From the NCBI GenBank assembly GCA_038064395.1, contig JBBTTE010000003.1, positions 482,000-545,999 on the forward strand: 64,000 bases of DNA. Direction: 5' to 3'. Under the pieces are notes generated by a model that saw only the letters and a list, made by a program, of their open reading frames with translations, was not told the DNA's origin and did no database searches. This stretch comes from JBBTTE01 sp038064395 (GTDB taxonomy: Bacteria > Patescibacteriota > Saccharimonadia > Saccharimonadales > UBA4665). Shown piece after piece: positions 1 through 8,457 of the stretch; position 1 is the first letter of the stretch; each line of letters starts with the position of its first letter. A program made the position numbers and the translations under genes.

Positions 1-885
1 CGATTGTTCAACATGGACGCCTCAATGTATACGCTCGACCGACTTGGCCTATCAGAGTCCGAGCGGGGCATAGTCGATGACATTATTGCCAAACCGACTG
101 GTCTGGTTATGGTTGTTGGTCCAACGGGTTCAGGCAAGACAACGACTCTCTACTCAATGCTGAATTCTCTGAACACCGAAGAGCGCAAAATTATAACCAT
201 AGAAGACCCTGTTGAGTACCAGTTCCCAGGCATTACTCAGATATCTGTCCACTCAACCGAAGGTGGCAACGATGATAGCTTCGCTGACAAGCTCCGTGCT
301 GTTTTGCGACTTGACCCAGATATTGTTATGATCGGCGAGATTCGCGATATGGACACTGCCAAGACCGCCCTGCAAGCGGCTCTCACAGGCCACTTAGTGC
401 TAGCAACCTTCCACGCCAGCTCGGCTGCCGCAGCTCTGACTCGACTATCTGATATCATCGGCCAAAACCCGTTGTTCATCTCAGCTATCAGGCTCGTTAT
501 GGCGCAGCGTCTAGTGCGACGGCTTGACGACTCAATTAAGGAGCCCTATGATCCAAGCGAAGCCGAATGGCAGAAGATTAACAGTGTTATGGAGACTCTT
601 CCAGAAGGCTTTGACCGTCCTAATCTTGAAGGTCTCAAGCTATACAAGCCTGGCAAATCCGACGCAAACCCATATGGCTTCACAGGCCAGATCGCTATTC
701 GCGAACAGTTCACCATGACCGACAAGTTACGACGCACCCTAGAGAACACCAAAGTCAGCGTAACCTCGCAAGGTCTCGAAGAGGCTGCCATTAGCTCGGG
801 TATGTTAACGATGCTTCAGCACGGTATGCTCAAGATTGTGGCTGGCGAAACAACGCTCGAAGAAGTTTACCGCGTCGTCGGCTAA
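1..885 (+). CDS. PilB/GspE-type secretion ATPase, 3' part
   Basis: This is the C-terminal ATPase core of a type IV pilus or type II secretion motor, a cytoplasmic hexamer that powers pilin assembly. The reading frame is open to the first base, so the gene starts upstream and the TTG at position 4 is probably internal. Visible motifs are the Walker A GPTGSGKTTT, the Asp box around ITIEDPVEY, the Walker B DPDIVMIGEIRD and the His-box region TGHLVLATFHASSAA. The tetracysteine zinc site normal between RLVR and the GxxGR motif is missing: the places of the CxxC pairs read LDDSIKEPY and KSDANPYG. A pilB rather than gspE assignment fits a pilus-bearing CPR cell but is inference; the family assignment is firm. 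Confidence 0.9.
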   Translation, partial: RLFNMDASMYTLDRLGLSESERGIVDDIIAKPTGLVMVVGPTGSGKTTTLYSMLNSLNTEERKIITIEDPVEYQFPGITQISVHSTEGGNDDSFADKLRAVLRLDPDIVMIGEIRDMDTAKTALQAALTGHLVLATFHASSAAAALTRLSDIIGQNPLFISAIRLVMAQRLVRRLDDSIKEPYDPSEAEWQKINSVMETLPEGFDRPNLEGLKLYKPGKSDANPYGFTGQIAIREQFTMTDKLRRTLENTKVSVTSQGLEEAAISSGMLTMLQHGMLKIVAGETTLEEVYRVVG

Positions 886-911
886 AATGTTGCTACTGGG
901 TCGCTTAGGGG

Positions 912-940
912 TTGCAACAGGGGAGTAAATCGTGTACAAT
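912..940 (+). promoter_or_regulatory. Promoter of rplS
   Basis: TTGCAA (912-917), a 17-nt spacer and TACAAT (935-940). The start codon of rplS lies 10 nt after the -10 box, leaving at most a few nucleotides of 5' leader, so no Shine-Dalgarno sequence can be present. Confidence 0.7.
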
Positions 941-950
941 CAACCCCTAT

Positions 951-1484
951 ATGCAAAGTGTGATCCAAATAATCAGTGACCGATCTAAGAAGAAAGCCGT
1001 TGTGGCTGTTCGTTCTGGTGACACCGTCAAAGTCCACCAGAAGATTCGCGAAGGCAACAAGGAACGTATTCAGATCTTCCAAGGTCTAGTCATCAAGACC
1101 AGCAAGCGCGGCAGCCAGACTAGTCGTATTACCGTCCGCCGCATCGCTAGTGGTGTAGGTGTTGAGAAGAGTTTCTTATTGCACAGTCCTCTAGTTGTTC
1201 AAGTCGAAGTTACCAAGCGAAGCAAAGTTCGCCGCAACTACCTTAGCTACATGCGTAGCCGTACTGGTAAGTCTGCCCGTATGACTGGTGTAGACTTCGA
1301 CCGCGAAGCCGTTAACTCTGTCCACGACGAAGCTGCCGAAGCCGAAGAAGCCAAGCTGCACGAAGCCAAGGCCGCCGAAGCCGCTGAGAAGGCCGCTGCC
1401 AAGGCTGCCGAAGAAGCCGAACAAGAAGCCAAGGCTGCTGCCGTTGTTGCTCGCCACGAAGAAGCTGCTAAGTCCGACGCCTAG
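951..1484 (+). CDS. rplS: 50S ribosomal protein L19
   Basis: L19 sits at the interface of the two ribosomal subunits. The core (residues about 1-110) matches the family: SGDTVKVHQKI, RIQIFQGLVI and TVRRIASGVGVEKSF, then the basic RSKVRRNYLSYMR segment. I chose ATG 951 because upstream in-frame starts would lie across the promoter. The last roughly 65 residues are an unusual Ala/Glu/Lys-rich tail, probably helical, that ordinary L19 (about 115 residues) lacks. Its stop shares bases with the stop of the convergent ribbon-helix-helix gene. Confidence 0.96.
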   Translation: MQSVIQIISDRSKKKAVVAVRSGDTVKVHQKIREGNKERIQIFQGLVIKTSKRGSQTSRITVRRIASGVGVEKSFLLHSPLVVQVEVTKRSKVRRNYLSYMRSRTGKSARMTGVDFDREAVNSVHDEAAEAEEAKLHEAKAAEAAEKAAAKAAEEAEQEAKAAAVVARHEEAAKSDA

Positions 1485-1720
1485 TCACGCTTCCCAGCGT
1501 TATATTCTCTCAAGAAATCCTCTAACTCCTTATCCCCGTAAATCTTTTCAGCCTGTGCCTGAAGTAATACTTCAATGGTCTTATCTTTTAGCTCCTTGCC
1601 CAGAATGAAGCGGATGTACTCGGAGCGTGACATCCATTCTAGCTTGGCAGCCTCATTAACTCTCTCAAGTAGCTCGAGGGGTATGTTAACGATGATATTT
1701 CTTGTTTCAAATCTGAGCAC
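1481..1720 (-). CDS. Ribbon-helix-helix (CopG/Arc-like) protein
   Basis: A 79-residue protein with a beta strand (TRNIIVNIP) followed by two predicted helices (LLERVNEAAKLEWM and SRSEYIRFILGKEL), the pattern of ribbon-helix-helix DNA-binding domains. Such proteins are often antitoxins or autorepressors. No toxin partner is adjacent. The start is GTG at 1720. Its upstream region carries a phased ATATG repeat that recurs before the methyltransferase gene at 17977, so it may bind there. It overlaps rplS by 4 nt at the 3' end. Function is inferred from fold pattern only. Confidence 0.7.
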   Translation of the reverse strand: MLRFETRNIIVNIPLELLERVNEAAKLEWMSRSEYIRFILGKELKDKTIEVLLQAQAEKIYGDKELEDFLREYNAGKRD

Positions 1721-1744
1721 AATACAGAATCCATATATTTTATG

Positions 1745-1770
1745 TATAGATACTATATGTAATCTATATG
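1745..1770. promoter_or_regulatory. Candidate operator with ATATG repeats
   Basis: TATAG-ATA-CTATA dyad at 1745-1757, followed by two ATATG copies exactly 11 bp apart (1755-1759 and 1766-1770). The 16-mer at 1755-1770 is identical to the one at 17870-17885. It lies about 25-50 bp upstream of the ribbon-helix-helix gene start. Confidence 0.5.
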
Positions 1771-1832
1771 GTGCCCAAAACTTAGTGCTAACTTAATGGC
1801 GGGATTTAATACTTACTTAATGATTAAGTTGT

Positions 1833-1838
1833 TAGAAT
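1833..1838 (+). promoter_or_regulatory. -10 element of rnhB, leaderless
   Basis: TAGAAT at 1833-1838 is followed by 7 nt and the ATG of rnhB, so transcription should begin at or next to the start codon. No convincing -35 box is seen. Confidence 0.6.
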
Positions 1839-1845
1839 AGGGGTA

Positions 1846-2421
1846 ATGATAATAGTTGGGATAGATGAAGTTGGGCGAGGCTGCTGGGCAGGGCCAGTGG
1901 TGGCTGGAGCGGTGGCGCTCGATAGTGACTTCGAAGTGCCCGCCAAGGCTAACTGGAAGCTCGGCGACTCCAAGGTTCTAAGCAAGAAGCAGCGAGAAGC
2001 GGCTGATGAAGGGCTACGCTTGATGGGTGCACCAATCGGCTTAGGTTGGGTTGACGCAGCAGATGTTGACAAGGTGGGTATTACCACCGCTGTCAAGCTG
2101 GCCATGCAGAGAGCTCTAGAACAGATACAAACCGACTACGACGAGGTTATTATTGATGGACACCTCAATTTCTTAGAAGATAAGCCCAAGACAAGGGCGC
2201 TGATTAAGGCAGATGCGACACAGCCAGCCGTCAGTGCGGCTAGCATTGTCGCCAAAGTTGCCCGTGACAATTATATGGCCGAGATCACGGCACAATACCC
2301 TCACTATGGCTTCGAGAAGCACGTTGGCTATGGCACGGCGCTACATCTTGAGAAGCTCAAGCTGCACGGCATTACCGAGTTGCACCGTAAGTCGTTCAAG
2401 CCAATTAAGGCTATGATCTGA
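1846..2421 (+). CDS. rnhB: Ribonuclease HII
   Basis: Cleaves RNA in RNA-DNA hybrids and removes ribonucleotides from DNA. The N-terminal IVGIDEVGRGCWAGPVVAGA holds the two acidic catalytic residues (the D and E of DEVGRG). The central IDGHLNFL, the KADATQPAVSAASIVAKVARD segment in two parts, and YGFEKHVGYGTALH follow the family order. Length (191 residues) is normal. The TGA stop overlaps the ATG of yraN, so the two are translationally coupled. The start is supported by the leaderless -10 box 7 nt upstream. Confidence 0.97.
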   Translation: MIIVGIDEVGRGCWAGPVVAGAVALDSDFEVPAKANWKLGDSKVLSKKQREAADEGLRLMGAPIGLGWVDAADVDKVGITTAVKLAMQRALEQIQTDYDEVIIDGHLNFLEDKPKTRALIKADATQPAVSAASIVAKVARDNYMAEITAQYPHYGFEKHVGYGTALHLEKLKLHGITELHRKSFKPIKAMI

Positions 2422-2774
2422 TGCCTCGGCTTAATACGACAGAGTCTGGTCGCAAGGCTGAGATCGCAGCACGAGTTTATCTTGAAATGCGAGGGTTCAA
2501 AATCCTAGAGACCAACTGGCGCCGGCCGCGTTGTGAGATAGATATCATTGCTAGCAAAGACGGCGTGGTTCATTTCGTTGAGGTTAAGTATCGGCGAGAT
2601 GATGAACAGGGCGGCGGACTAGAGGCGATTACGGTGACTAAGCTCAAGCAAATGCAGCGAGCGGCCTGGATTTGGGTCGATGAGTCTAAGTGGCGGGGAG
2701 AGCATGTATTATCAGCTGTCGAAATAGCAGGTCGAGACTTCGTGGTTATGGGGTTCGTGGAGAACGTTTTCTAG
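2421..2774 (+). CDS. yraN: YraN family (UPF0102) nuclease-like protein
   Basis: A 117-residue protein of the UPF0102/YraN family, which has a restriction-endonuclease-like fold resembling archaeal Holliday junction resolvases; its biological role is not settled. Visible motifs are GRKAEIAARVYLEMRGF, NWRRPRCEIDIIA and VHFVEVKYR: the E..D..E-x-K spacing is the presumed metal-binding set. The start overlaps the rnhB stop, the order seen in many bacteria. It is followed by a convergent aminopeptidase gene 7 nt away. Confidence 0.93.
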   Translation: MPRLNTTESGRKAEIAARVYLEMRGFKILETNWRRPRCEIDIIASKDGVVHFVEVKYRRDDEQGGGLEAITVTKLKQMQRAAWIWVDESKWRGEHVLSAVEIAGRDFVVMGFVENVF

Positions 2775-2781
2775 ATAGCGG

Positions 2782-5361
2782 CTAGGCTTGCTTGAGCCAG
2801 GCTTTGACGGCAGCCTCGTTGGCTTCGCGCCAGGCGACACGGCTGACTATTTCTTGTTCGCCCAGTGTAATGTTGCGGGCTAGAGCCACGATTTCGCGTT
2901 TGTCAGCGAAGAATTCCTGGAACTTCTTGAGCTCATCTGTGTGGCTGAAGACGCTGCCCGCGAAACGAGCGAAGTGGTCGTAGTTCTTATCACTAGCAAA
3001 TTCTTGCTCGATCCAGGACCAGTTATCAACCATCCATTGCCAAGCATCGGCGCGACTGTGACGGTTACGTAGTAGCCACGCGTACCAGTGCAGCAAGTCT
3101 TGGCGGCGGATGACTTCGCCTGTTAGTAGGTCGATCAATTGACCGTAACGCTTGGGGTCTTTGGTGCCCGTGAGTCCGCTGGCAACCTCGTCCTTGGCGT
3201 CAGCGTTTTGAACCGTGCTATAAAGTCCAAGTAACTTGGAGAAGTCCTCGTCGCTGCCGTGACGAGAGCCAATGTGATAAACCACGCTTCTGGTGCTAGC
3301 AGATAAGTCGCTCGGCTTATTGAAGGCAGCAAAACGCTTAAGGCCTTCTTCGATAACTGCTGGTAGCTTGGAGCCAGCTGCCAGAGCGAACATTAGTCCG
3401 CGCAAGTGTAGTGTCTGTGCATCATCACGTGGCTTGTCGTCCCAGCCTAGCTTGTCCACGAGTGGTGAAACCATAGCTTGAATCATGCTGTCGAGCTTAG
3501 CTTCGCTGGCTTCATCGCCATCGATCAAACGCCGAACTTCGGCTATGCTCATGGCTATCATGCCCCAAACGCTTTCTTCCTGCTCGCCCTCGTAAGCTTT
3601 GACTAGTTCGAGAAGCTCAACGGTTGTGCTGTCGCCACTGCGCTGCAGCAGAGTGTAGTTATCGAGCAGTAATAGTCGGTCGATTGTGCTGACTTTGCCG
3701 TCCTTAATGCCAGATAGAATTTGCAACAGATGAAGATCGTTCGAATAATATGGCAAGAAGTAGCTCTGTCCATTGTGGTTGAACAGCAGCGGCTCAGACG
3801 ATTCGGTTCGGAAGGTGACTTCGCCAGATGACTTCGACAAAACCGGTGCGCTCAGTTCACGAGTACTAGCTAGAGGAACGTGCCACGGTGTCACGTCTTT
3901 GGATACTGCCTTAGGGTCGCTCAAGAAACGCTTCTGACTCAGACTTACTTCATTGGTGCCGGGCTGCCAATTAATGTCAACTAGTGGGTAGCCTGGGCGT
4001 TCCAGCCAGCCATCCATGAAAGCGGCAATATCTTGGCCGCTTGATTCACTTAGTTCGGCCCAGAGGTCTTTGGCCTGGGTGTTGCCGTACTGATGCTTAA
4101 TGAAGTAGGAATTCAGCCCCTTGCGGAATGCGTCATTTCCGATGTAGTGCATTAGCATGTGTAGTAGCGATCCGCCCTTGGCGTAGACGATTGACGGATC
4201 GAATAAGGTGCTGATCTCATCTGGGTGGCGAACTTCGCAGTGAACGGCTTGAACGTCTTCGATGCTGTCACGACGCTTGGCGCTGACGGTTTCGTGGCTG
4301 ACGAACTGCTCCCAGACTTTCCACTCAGGCCAAACCGCGTCAACCGACAAGTATTCCATCATGTTGGCGAAACTTTCGTTAAGCCATAGATCGTCCCACC
4401 ACTTCATGGTGACTAAGTTGCCGAACCACTGGTGGCTAAGTTCATGGGCCACAACTAGGGCGCAAATCTGGCGTGATTCAATACTAGACGATTTCTCATC
4501 AACTAACATTACAGATTCGCGGTAAGTAACAAGACCCCAGTTCTCCATGGCGCCAACGCTGAAGTCGGGCAGGGCGACCATGTCTAGCTTCGGTAGAGGG
4601 TAGGCCACGCCGAAGTAGTCTTCGAAGAACTCCAAGCACTTCACAGCGGCTTCGACGCTAAAGGCGGTATGTTCGACGTTGTCGGGCGTGGCGTAACACT
4701 TAACGACTGTGCCGTTCTTGGTCTTGCCCTCTTTGAAGCCCATTTCGCCGCAAACAAACGCTAGCAGGTAGGCTGACATCTTAGGCGTTGTCTCAAAGCT
4801 TGTAATTAGCTTGTCGCCTTCGGTCTTCTGGGTCTTGATCGGCGTGTTGCCGAGGGCAGTCTCACCAGCAGGTGATGATACTGTCAGGTCGAAGGTGGCC
4901 TTTGATTCTGGTTCGTCAACACATGGGAAAGCCTCGCGGGCGTGGTGACTCTCGAATTGCGTGGCGATGAGCTTCTTGCCCTTGCCATCGTGCTCGAATA
5001 TGCAAGGATATATGCCGTGCATTGGACGAGTGATGTCGCTGGCAAACTCAAGCTTGAGTGTGTAGTCGCCAGGATAGAGCATTTCATCAGTGTGCAGGCG
5101 AACTTCATCATAGCTATCTTGATTGTTGATGCGCGTTATCTCGACTTGCTTGTCGCCACCTTTGTCGTGCTTAGTGATCGTGGCCTTGGTGATCTTGAGA
5201 TCTTTCTGGTGTAAGGTGATGCGCTGAGATGGTCGTCCGACCTTCTTGCCACGTATAGTGACTGAGCCCGCAAAGGTCATGCCTTCACGGTCAACATTTA
5301 GGGTCAAATCATAATTCTCGGGCTGAAACTGCGTAAACAGTCTCGTGACGTTTTTGCTCAT
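2782..5361 (-). CDS. M1 family zinc aminopeptidase (aminopeptidase N-like)
   Basis: An 859-residue peptidase that removes N-terminal amino acids from peptides, probably supplying a nutrient-dependent cell with amino acids. Visible are the exopeptidase motif GAMENWG (270-276), the zinc motif HELSH (306-310) and the third zinc ligand E329 in the NES motif. The catalytic Tyr region and the C-terminal ERAP-like helical domain follow. No signal peptide is seen, so it is probably cytoplasmic. Length fits tricorn-interacting factor/ERAP-type members. A TACAAT box (5371-5376, minus strand) ends 9 nt before the ATG. Confidence 0.95.
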   Translation of the reverse strand: MSKNVTRLFTQFQPENYDLTLNVDREGMTFAGSVTIRGKKVGRPSQRITLHQKDLKITKATITKHDKGGDKQVEITRINNQDSYDEVRLHTDEMLYPGDYTLKLEFASDITRPMHGIYPCIFEHDGKGKKLIATQFESHHAREAFPCVDEPESKATFDLTVSSPAGETALGNTPIKTQKTEGDKLITSFETTPKMSAYLLAFVCGEMGFKEGKTKNGTVVKCYATPDNVEHTAFSVEAAVKCLEFFEDYFGVAYPLPKLDMVALPDFSVGAMENWGLVTYRESVMLVDEKSSSIESRQICALVVAHELSHQWFGNLVTMKWWDDLWLNESFANMMEYLSVDAVWPEWKVWEQFVSHETVSAKRRDSIEDVQAVHCEVRHPDEISTLFDPSIVYAKGGSLLHMLMHYIGNDAFRKGLNSYFIKHQYGNTQAKDLWAELSESSGQDIAAFMDGWLERPGYPLVDINWQPGTNEVSLSQKRFLSDPKAVSKDVTPWHVPLASTRELSAPVLSKSSGEVTFRTESSEPLLFNHNGQSYFLPYYSNDLHLLQILSGIKDGKVSTIDRLLLLDNYTLLQRSGDSTTVELLELVKAYEGEQEESVWGMIAMSIAEVRRLIDGDEASEAKLDSMIQAMVSPLVDKLGWDDKPRDDAQTLHLRGLMFALAAGSKLPAVIEEGLKRFAAFNKPSDLSASTRSVVYHIGSRHGSDEDFSKLLGLYSTVQNADAKDEVASGLTGTKDPKRYGQLIDLLTGEVIRRQDLLHWYAWLLRNRHSRADAWQWMVDNWSWIEQEFASDKNYDHFARFAGSVFSHTDELKKFQEFFADKREIVALARNITLGEQEIVSRVAWREANEAAVKAWLKQA

Positions 5362-5393
5362 ATATCAACTATTGTAGCGTACAAATAACTAGA

Positions 5394-5903
5394 TTAGTAT
5401 GTTGTAACTTCTATACCGTGTCCAATATTCCCGCGCATTAAGCGAGCGGTTTCTCGTCGGCCGCCTTCGTCAGCTCGTCCAAACGATTGACTTGAGCCAC
5501 CAATATATACGCCGGTAATTTCATTGACGACATCCGTACCACGACTGCTAAAAGCGAAACCGCCTGCATCAAGCAGACCTTTTTGATCCCTAAGGCATTT
5601 GTCTGAATCGGTGCCGTAGTATTCACCAATTAGACGTTGCCTGAGTTCATCGTCCTCGCTTTGGTAGCCGGCATCCATGATTTGCCAATGCTGAGGTTCG
5701 TGCCCCGACATAGTACAGTCAGTCATTGGTGCGAGCAGAATTATGCTACCAATTCTTACGAACTTGCCCCTGGCTTCGTCATACTTTTTTGCATACTCTA
5801 GCAATGCCTCTACGCTAGGCTCTCTAATTAGGTCATGGACAGTAGGAAGTTCATGGTCGGCTCCTTGGCCAATTCGGGCGTCGTACCCAGCGCTTCGCAT
5901 CAT
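5394..5903 (-). CDS. Unknown protein
   Basis: A 169-residue protein that I do not recognise. The frame is open to 5957, but the ATG at 5903 is preferred: a TATGAT -10 box (5911-5916) lies exactly 7 nt upstream with TTGCTT (5933-5938) 16 nt further, matching the leaderless pattern in this window. The predicted protein begins MMRSAGYD and is acidic to neutral, without clear membrane segments. It contains a CTMSGHEPQHW stretch and a Gly/Ser-rich C-terminal part. It is divergent from nusA, and the two promoters are about 10 bp apart. Confidence 0.6.
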   Translation of the reverse strand: MMRSAGYDARIGQGADHELPTVHDLIREPSVEALLEYAKKYDEARGKFVRIGSIILLAPMTDCTMSGHEPQHWQIMDAGYQSEDDELRQRLIGEYYGTDSDKCLRDQKGLLDAGGFAFSSRGTDVVNEITGVYIGGSSQSFGRADEGGRRETARLMRGNIGHGIEVTTY

Positions 5904-5910
5904 AAAAGCA

Positions 5911-5938
5911 ATCATAACAACTAATTGGCAAAAAGCAA
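5911..5938 (-). promoter_or_regulatory. Promoter of the unknown gene at 5394-5903
   Basis: On the minus strand: TTGCTT (5938-5933), 16 nt, TATGAT (5916-5911), then 7 nt to ATG. It is back to back with the nusA promoter. Confidence 0.55.
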
Positions 5939-5946
5939 GAGGGAGC

Positions 5947-5975
5947 TTTACACACACGCCCTATACCTATATACT
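5947..5975 (+). promoter_or_regulatory. Promoter of nusA
   Basis: TTTACA (5947-5952), a 17-nt spacer and TATACT (5970-5975). The expected start point is near 5982, leaving a leader of about 75 nt before the nusA ATG, most of it taken up by the terminator described next. Confidence 0.7.
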
Positions 5976-5988
5976 AGGAATCAGATCC

Positions 5989-6010
5989 GGCCGAAGTGGT
6001 CGGCTTTTTT
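5989..6010 (+). terminator. Promoter-proximal intrinsic terminator before nusA
   Basis: GCCGA (5990-5994), a 5-nt loop and TCGGC (6000-6004), extended by a possible G-U pair, then six T residues. It begins only about 8 nt after the predicted start point, so it can only act on transcripts from the nusA promoter itself: an attenuator-like arrangement. Confidence 0.7.
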
Positions 6011-6056
6011 AATTTCAAGAGACTTAAATTTGAACTTAATAAGAAAGGTTTATGCC

Positions 6057-7310
6057 ATGGATTTGGACATGAAACAACTGGTCGTTGCTATCCGCACGAT
6101 CGCCGAAGAGAAGAACTTACCAGAAGACACCGTACAAGAAGTTGTCGAACAAGCCCTAGCTGCTGCTTACAAGCGTGACTACGGTGACCGCGAGCAAGAA
6201 ATCCGCGTCACTATCAACCTCAACACTGGTGACGTCGACGCCTACATCACTAAGGAAATCGTTGAGAAGGTCGAACACCCATCTTACGAGATCAGCCTTA
6301 CCGAGGCTCAGGTGCGCCGTAAGAGCGCCAAGGTTGGCGAAACTATCGAAGTCCACGAAAAGGCTGAGACCTTTGGCCGTGTAGCTGCCCAGACCGCTAA
6401 GCAAGTTATCTTGCAGCGTCTTCGTGAAGCAGAGCGCGAAATTATTCTAACCGAGTACGAAGACAAGATTGGTACTGTTATTAACGCTACTGTCGCTCGT
6501 GTTGAAGGCAATATCACTCGCATTGACCTCGGCAAAGCTCAAGGCATCATGCCTCGCAGCGAGCAGATCCAAGGCGAACGCTACTACCCTGGACAGCGCC
6601 TCAAAGTCTTCCTTAAAGACGTCGAGCGTGGCTTTCGTGGCCCTCAACTAGTTGTCAGTCGTGGCAACAAAGAATTCATCGAATGGCTATTCCGCGGTGA
6701 AGTACCAGAAATGGAAAGCGGCGCCGTCGAGATCAAGGGCATCGCCCGCGAAGCTGGTGTGCGCAGCAAGATCGCTGTCGCTAGCAACGTACCTGGCGTT
6801 GACCCAGTTGGCACATTCGTCGGTGGTCATGGTACGCGTGTTAACGCTGTTGTCGGTGAAGTCGGCGAACAAGAGAAGATTGACATCATCGTTTGGGCTG
6901 AGAAGCCAGTTGATTACATTACTGCCGCCCTTAGCCCAACTAAGGTTACTGAAGTCGTGATCGATGAGAAGAACCAGAAGGCTCGCGTTATTGTTCCTGA
7001 AGACCAGCTCAGCATCGCTATCGGTAAGAGCGGTCAGAACGTCCGACTTGCTAGCAAGCTAACTGGTTATGAGCTAGACATCGAAGCTGAGCGCGTAAGT
7101 GCTGCCGCTCCAGAAGAACCAGAAGCGCCTGTCGCCGAGCCAACTGAAACCAAGGCTGTCGAGCCAACAGAAGTTAAGGCCGAGACTGCCTCAGCCGAGC
7201 CAGGCGAAGGCAAGATCGAAACCACCGAACTCCCCAAGCAGCCTAAGCTGAAGCGCAAGAACGAACTAGAGAGCTCACTGCTCGAAGCCATCGAAGAACA
7301 CGGCGAATAG
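6057..7310 (+). CDS. nusA: Transcription elongation/termination factor NusA
   Basis: NusA binds RNA polymerase and modulates pausing, intrinsic termination and antitermination. The protein (417 residues) has the N-terminal polymerase-binding domain, an S1 domain (from about residue 130, GTVINATVARVEGNITRIDL) and two KH domains (GVRSKIAVASN, GTRVNAVVGEV, SIAIGKSGQNVRLASKLTG). The last roughly 70 residues are a Pro/Glu/Ala-rich tail that replaces the acidic repeats of some bacteria. ATG 6057 is chosen because AAAGG lies 8 nt upstream; the longer open frame would run through the promoter and terminator. Neither rimP nor infB is adjacent. Confidence 0.96.
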   Translation: MDLDMKQLVVAIRTIAEEKNLPEDTVQEVVEQALAAAYKRDYGDREQEIRVTINLNTGDVDAYITKEIVEKVEHPSYEISLTEAQVRRKSAKVGETIEVHEKAETFGRVAAQTAKQVILQRLREAEREIILTEYEDKIGTVINATVARVEGNITRIDLGKAQGIMPRSEQIQGERYYPGQRLKVFLKDVERGFRGPQLVVSRGNKEFIEWLFRGEVPEMESGAVEIKGIAREAGVRSKIAVASNVPGVDPVGTFVGGHGTRVNAVVGEVGEQEKIDIIVWAEKPVDYITAALSPTKVTEVVIDEKNQKARVIVPEDQLSIAIGKSGQNVRLASKLTGYELDIEAERVSAAAPEEPEAPVAEPTETKAVEPTEVKAETASAEPGEGKIETTELPKQPKLKRKNELESSLLEAIEEHGE

Positions 7311-7315
7311 ACTCC

Positions 7316-7345
7316 TTGCCCATACTTGACTAAGTATGGTATAAT
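7316..7345 (+). promoter_or_regulatory. Promoter with inverted repeat in its spacer
   Basis: TTGCCC (7316-7321), 18 nt, TATAAT (7340-7345). The spacer contains CATACTT (7321-7327) and AAGTATG (7332-7338), a 7-bp inverted repeat placed where a repressor would block polymerase. The ATG follows 10 nt after the -10 box. Confidence 0.55.
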
Positions 7346-7355
7346 ATTCCGTAAT

Positions 7356-7739
7356 ATGAGTATTGAGATAAATGGCACGCCAGCCGAAGTGTTGGCCAAA
7401 AGCACTGATTTTGTTTCAAGTCGTCGAGCAGAGCTTGCTATGCCTTGGGCTGATATAGCTTTAAGCAATGCAAATGCACGCATAGAGGACACAAATCTAT
7501 ACATAGCTGTACTCGCTCTAGACGCAGTGCCTAGCCCAGTGTCAGGCGAGGTTCCTAGGCTACCGGAGTCTATCAAGGAGGCGTATGCAGTTCAGGCCAA
7601 GTTAGCAGCCCAAAGAGAACAAGCAGTAGCCCAAAGACAGCAGATTGAATTTGAAGCCAACGAGCGAAAAGCCGTTTTGGATTTGATAGGTGCTAATCGC
7701 GGAGATGTCGGTTATCCTCCTCGCCGCGCGGAATCCTGA
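7356..7739 (+). CDS. Unknown small protein
   Basis: A 127-residue protein that I do not recognise. ATG 7356 is preferred over the longer frame at 7326, which would begin inside the promoter. The central part looks helical (ESIKEAYAVQAKLAAQREQAVAQ, in two stretches), rich in Ala/Gln/Glu and possibly coiled-coil; there is no signal peptide or membrane segment. The next unknown gene starts 5 nt after its stop, so the two are probably one transcription unit between nusA and clpC. Confidence 0.6.
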   Translation: MSIEINGTPAEVLAKSTDFVSSRRAELAMPWADIALSNANARIEDTNLYIAVLALDAVPSPVSGEVPRLPESIKEAYAVQAKLAAQREQAVAQRQQIEFEANERKAVLDLIGANRGDVGYPPRRAES

Positions 7740-7743
7740 ATAG

Positions 7744-8418
7744 ATGATTAGGCCGAGCTACGAACAAACTAAATCAGGCCATGAAATATTGCCTTTGCCA
7801 AACGTTTTTCCTTCTCCAATGACGGCGGATCATCAGATTACGAGCATGCATGACATTTTACGCGGTAGTGTGCCGTTGCCCAAACAGGTTGGTATAGGGG
7901 TATTATCGGCAAAAGGCTGGCTTCGTCTAGCAATGGCTTCGGAGTCAACTCCAGCCTACGTAGACCCTGAATTCTCATCTGTAGATAAACAAAAAATGGC
8001 TGCCTCAGATCGTCGCTACGAAAATGTTAAATTGTGGGTGTCTAGAGCTCAGGTGATAGAGCGCCACGCCATTGCCATAGGTTCAGTGCCTGCGGGTATT
8101 ATAGGTAAAAATAGCCTATTGGTGCCACCGGTTTTGGCTCGCGACCAGCACGTTGAGCTCCAGTGGCTTAAAGATGATTGTGACAAATTTGAAGAACAGA
8201 TTGAAAGATATGCTTCGCCTGCAGCTAGGGTAGAGTCAGCCGTGTACTTTAGGGGTATTGCTATATTTGACGACGGGCTAGAAAGATATGCGCAAGGCAT
8301 GCACTTCCCGTCGGGCCATCTGCAAGGATGGGTGAAACTAGCAGATACATTAACGCAGGAACATATGCGTTCTAGCGGTGATCTCACCGACAGCCTACGT
8401 AGAGATTTACCAAACTAG
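7744..8418 (+). CDS. Unknown protein
   Basis: A 224-residue protein with no family I recognise. It is soluble-looking with mixed composition; notable stretches are LPLPNVFPSPM near the start and HVELQWLKDDCDKFEEQIER in the C-terminal half. It follows the previous unknown gene by 4 nt and ends 39 nt before clpC, where its last codons overlap the CIRCE element. The longest antisense frame (8049-8387) has no start signal, so the plus strand is favoured. Confidence 0.6.
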   Translation: MIRPSYEQTKSGHEILPLPNVFPSPMTADHQITSMHDILRGSVPLPKQVGIGVLSAKGWLRLAMASESTPAYVDPEFSSVDKQKMAASDRRYENVKLWVSRAQVIERHAIAIGSVPAGIIGKNSLLVPPVLARDQHVELQWLKDDCDKFEEQIERYASPAARVESAVYFRGIAIFDDGLERYAQGMHFPSGHLQGWVKLADTLTQEHMRSSGDLTDSLRRDLPN

Positions 8419-8440
8419 CACTCTTGACGTTAGAGTGCCA
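8416..8440. promoter_or_regulatory. CIRCE element (HrcA operator) of clpC
   Basis: TAGCACTC (8416-8423), 9 nt, GAGTGCCA (8433-8440): the GCACTC-N9-GAGTGC core is perfect. The 9-nt spacer begins TTGACG (8424-8429), which serves as the -35 box; TATTAT (8446-8451) is the -10 box and the clpC ATG follows 6 nt later. HrcA bound here would block polymerase directly. hrcA is not in this window. Confidence 0.88.
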
Positions 8441-8457
8441 AGTGCTATTATGGATAT

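Noticed and set aside
5925..6056. An upstream start for nusA adding 44 residues
   Set aside because: The extension would be translated through the promoter and the intrinsic terminator and does not resemble NusA.
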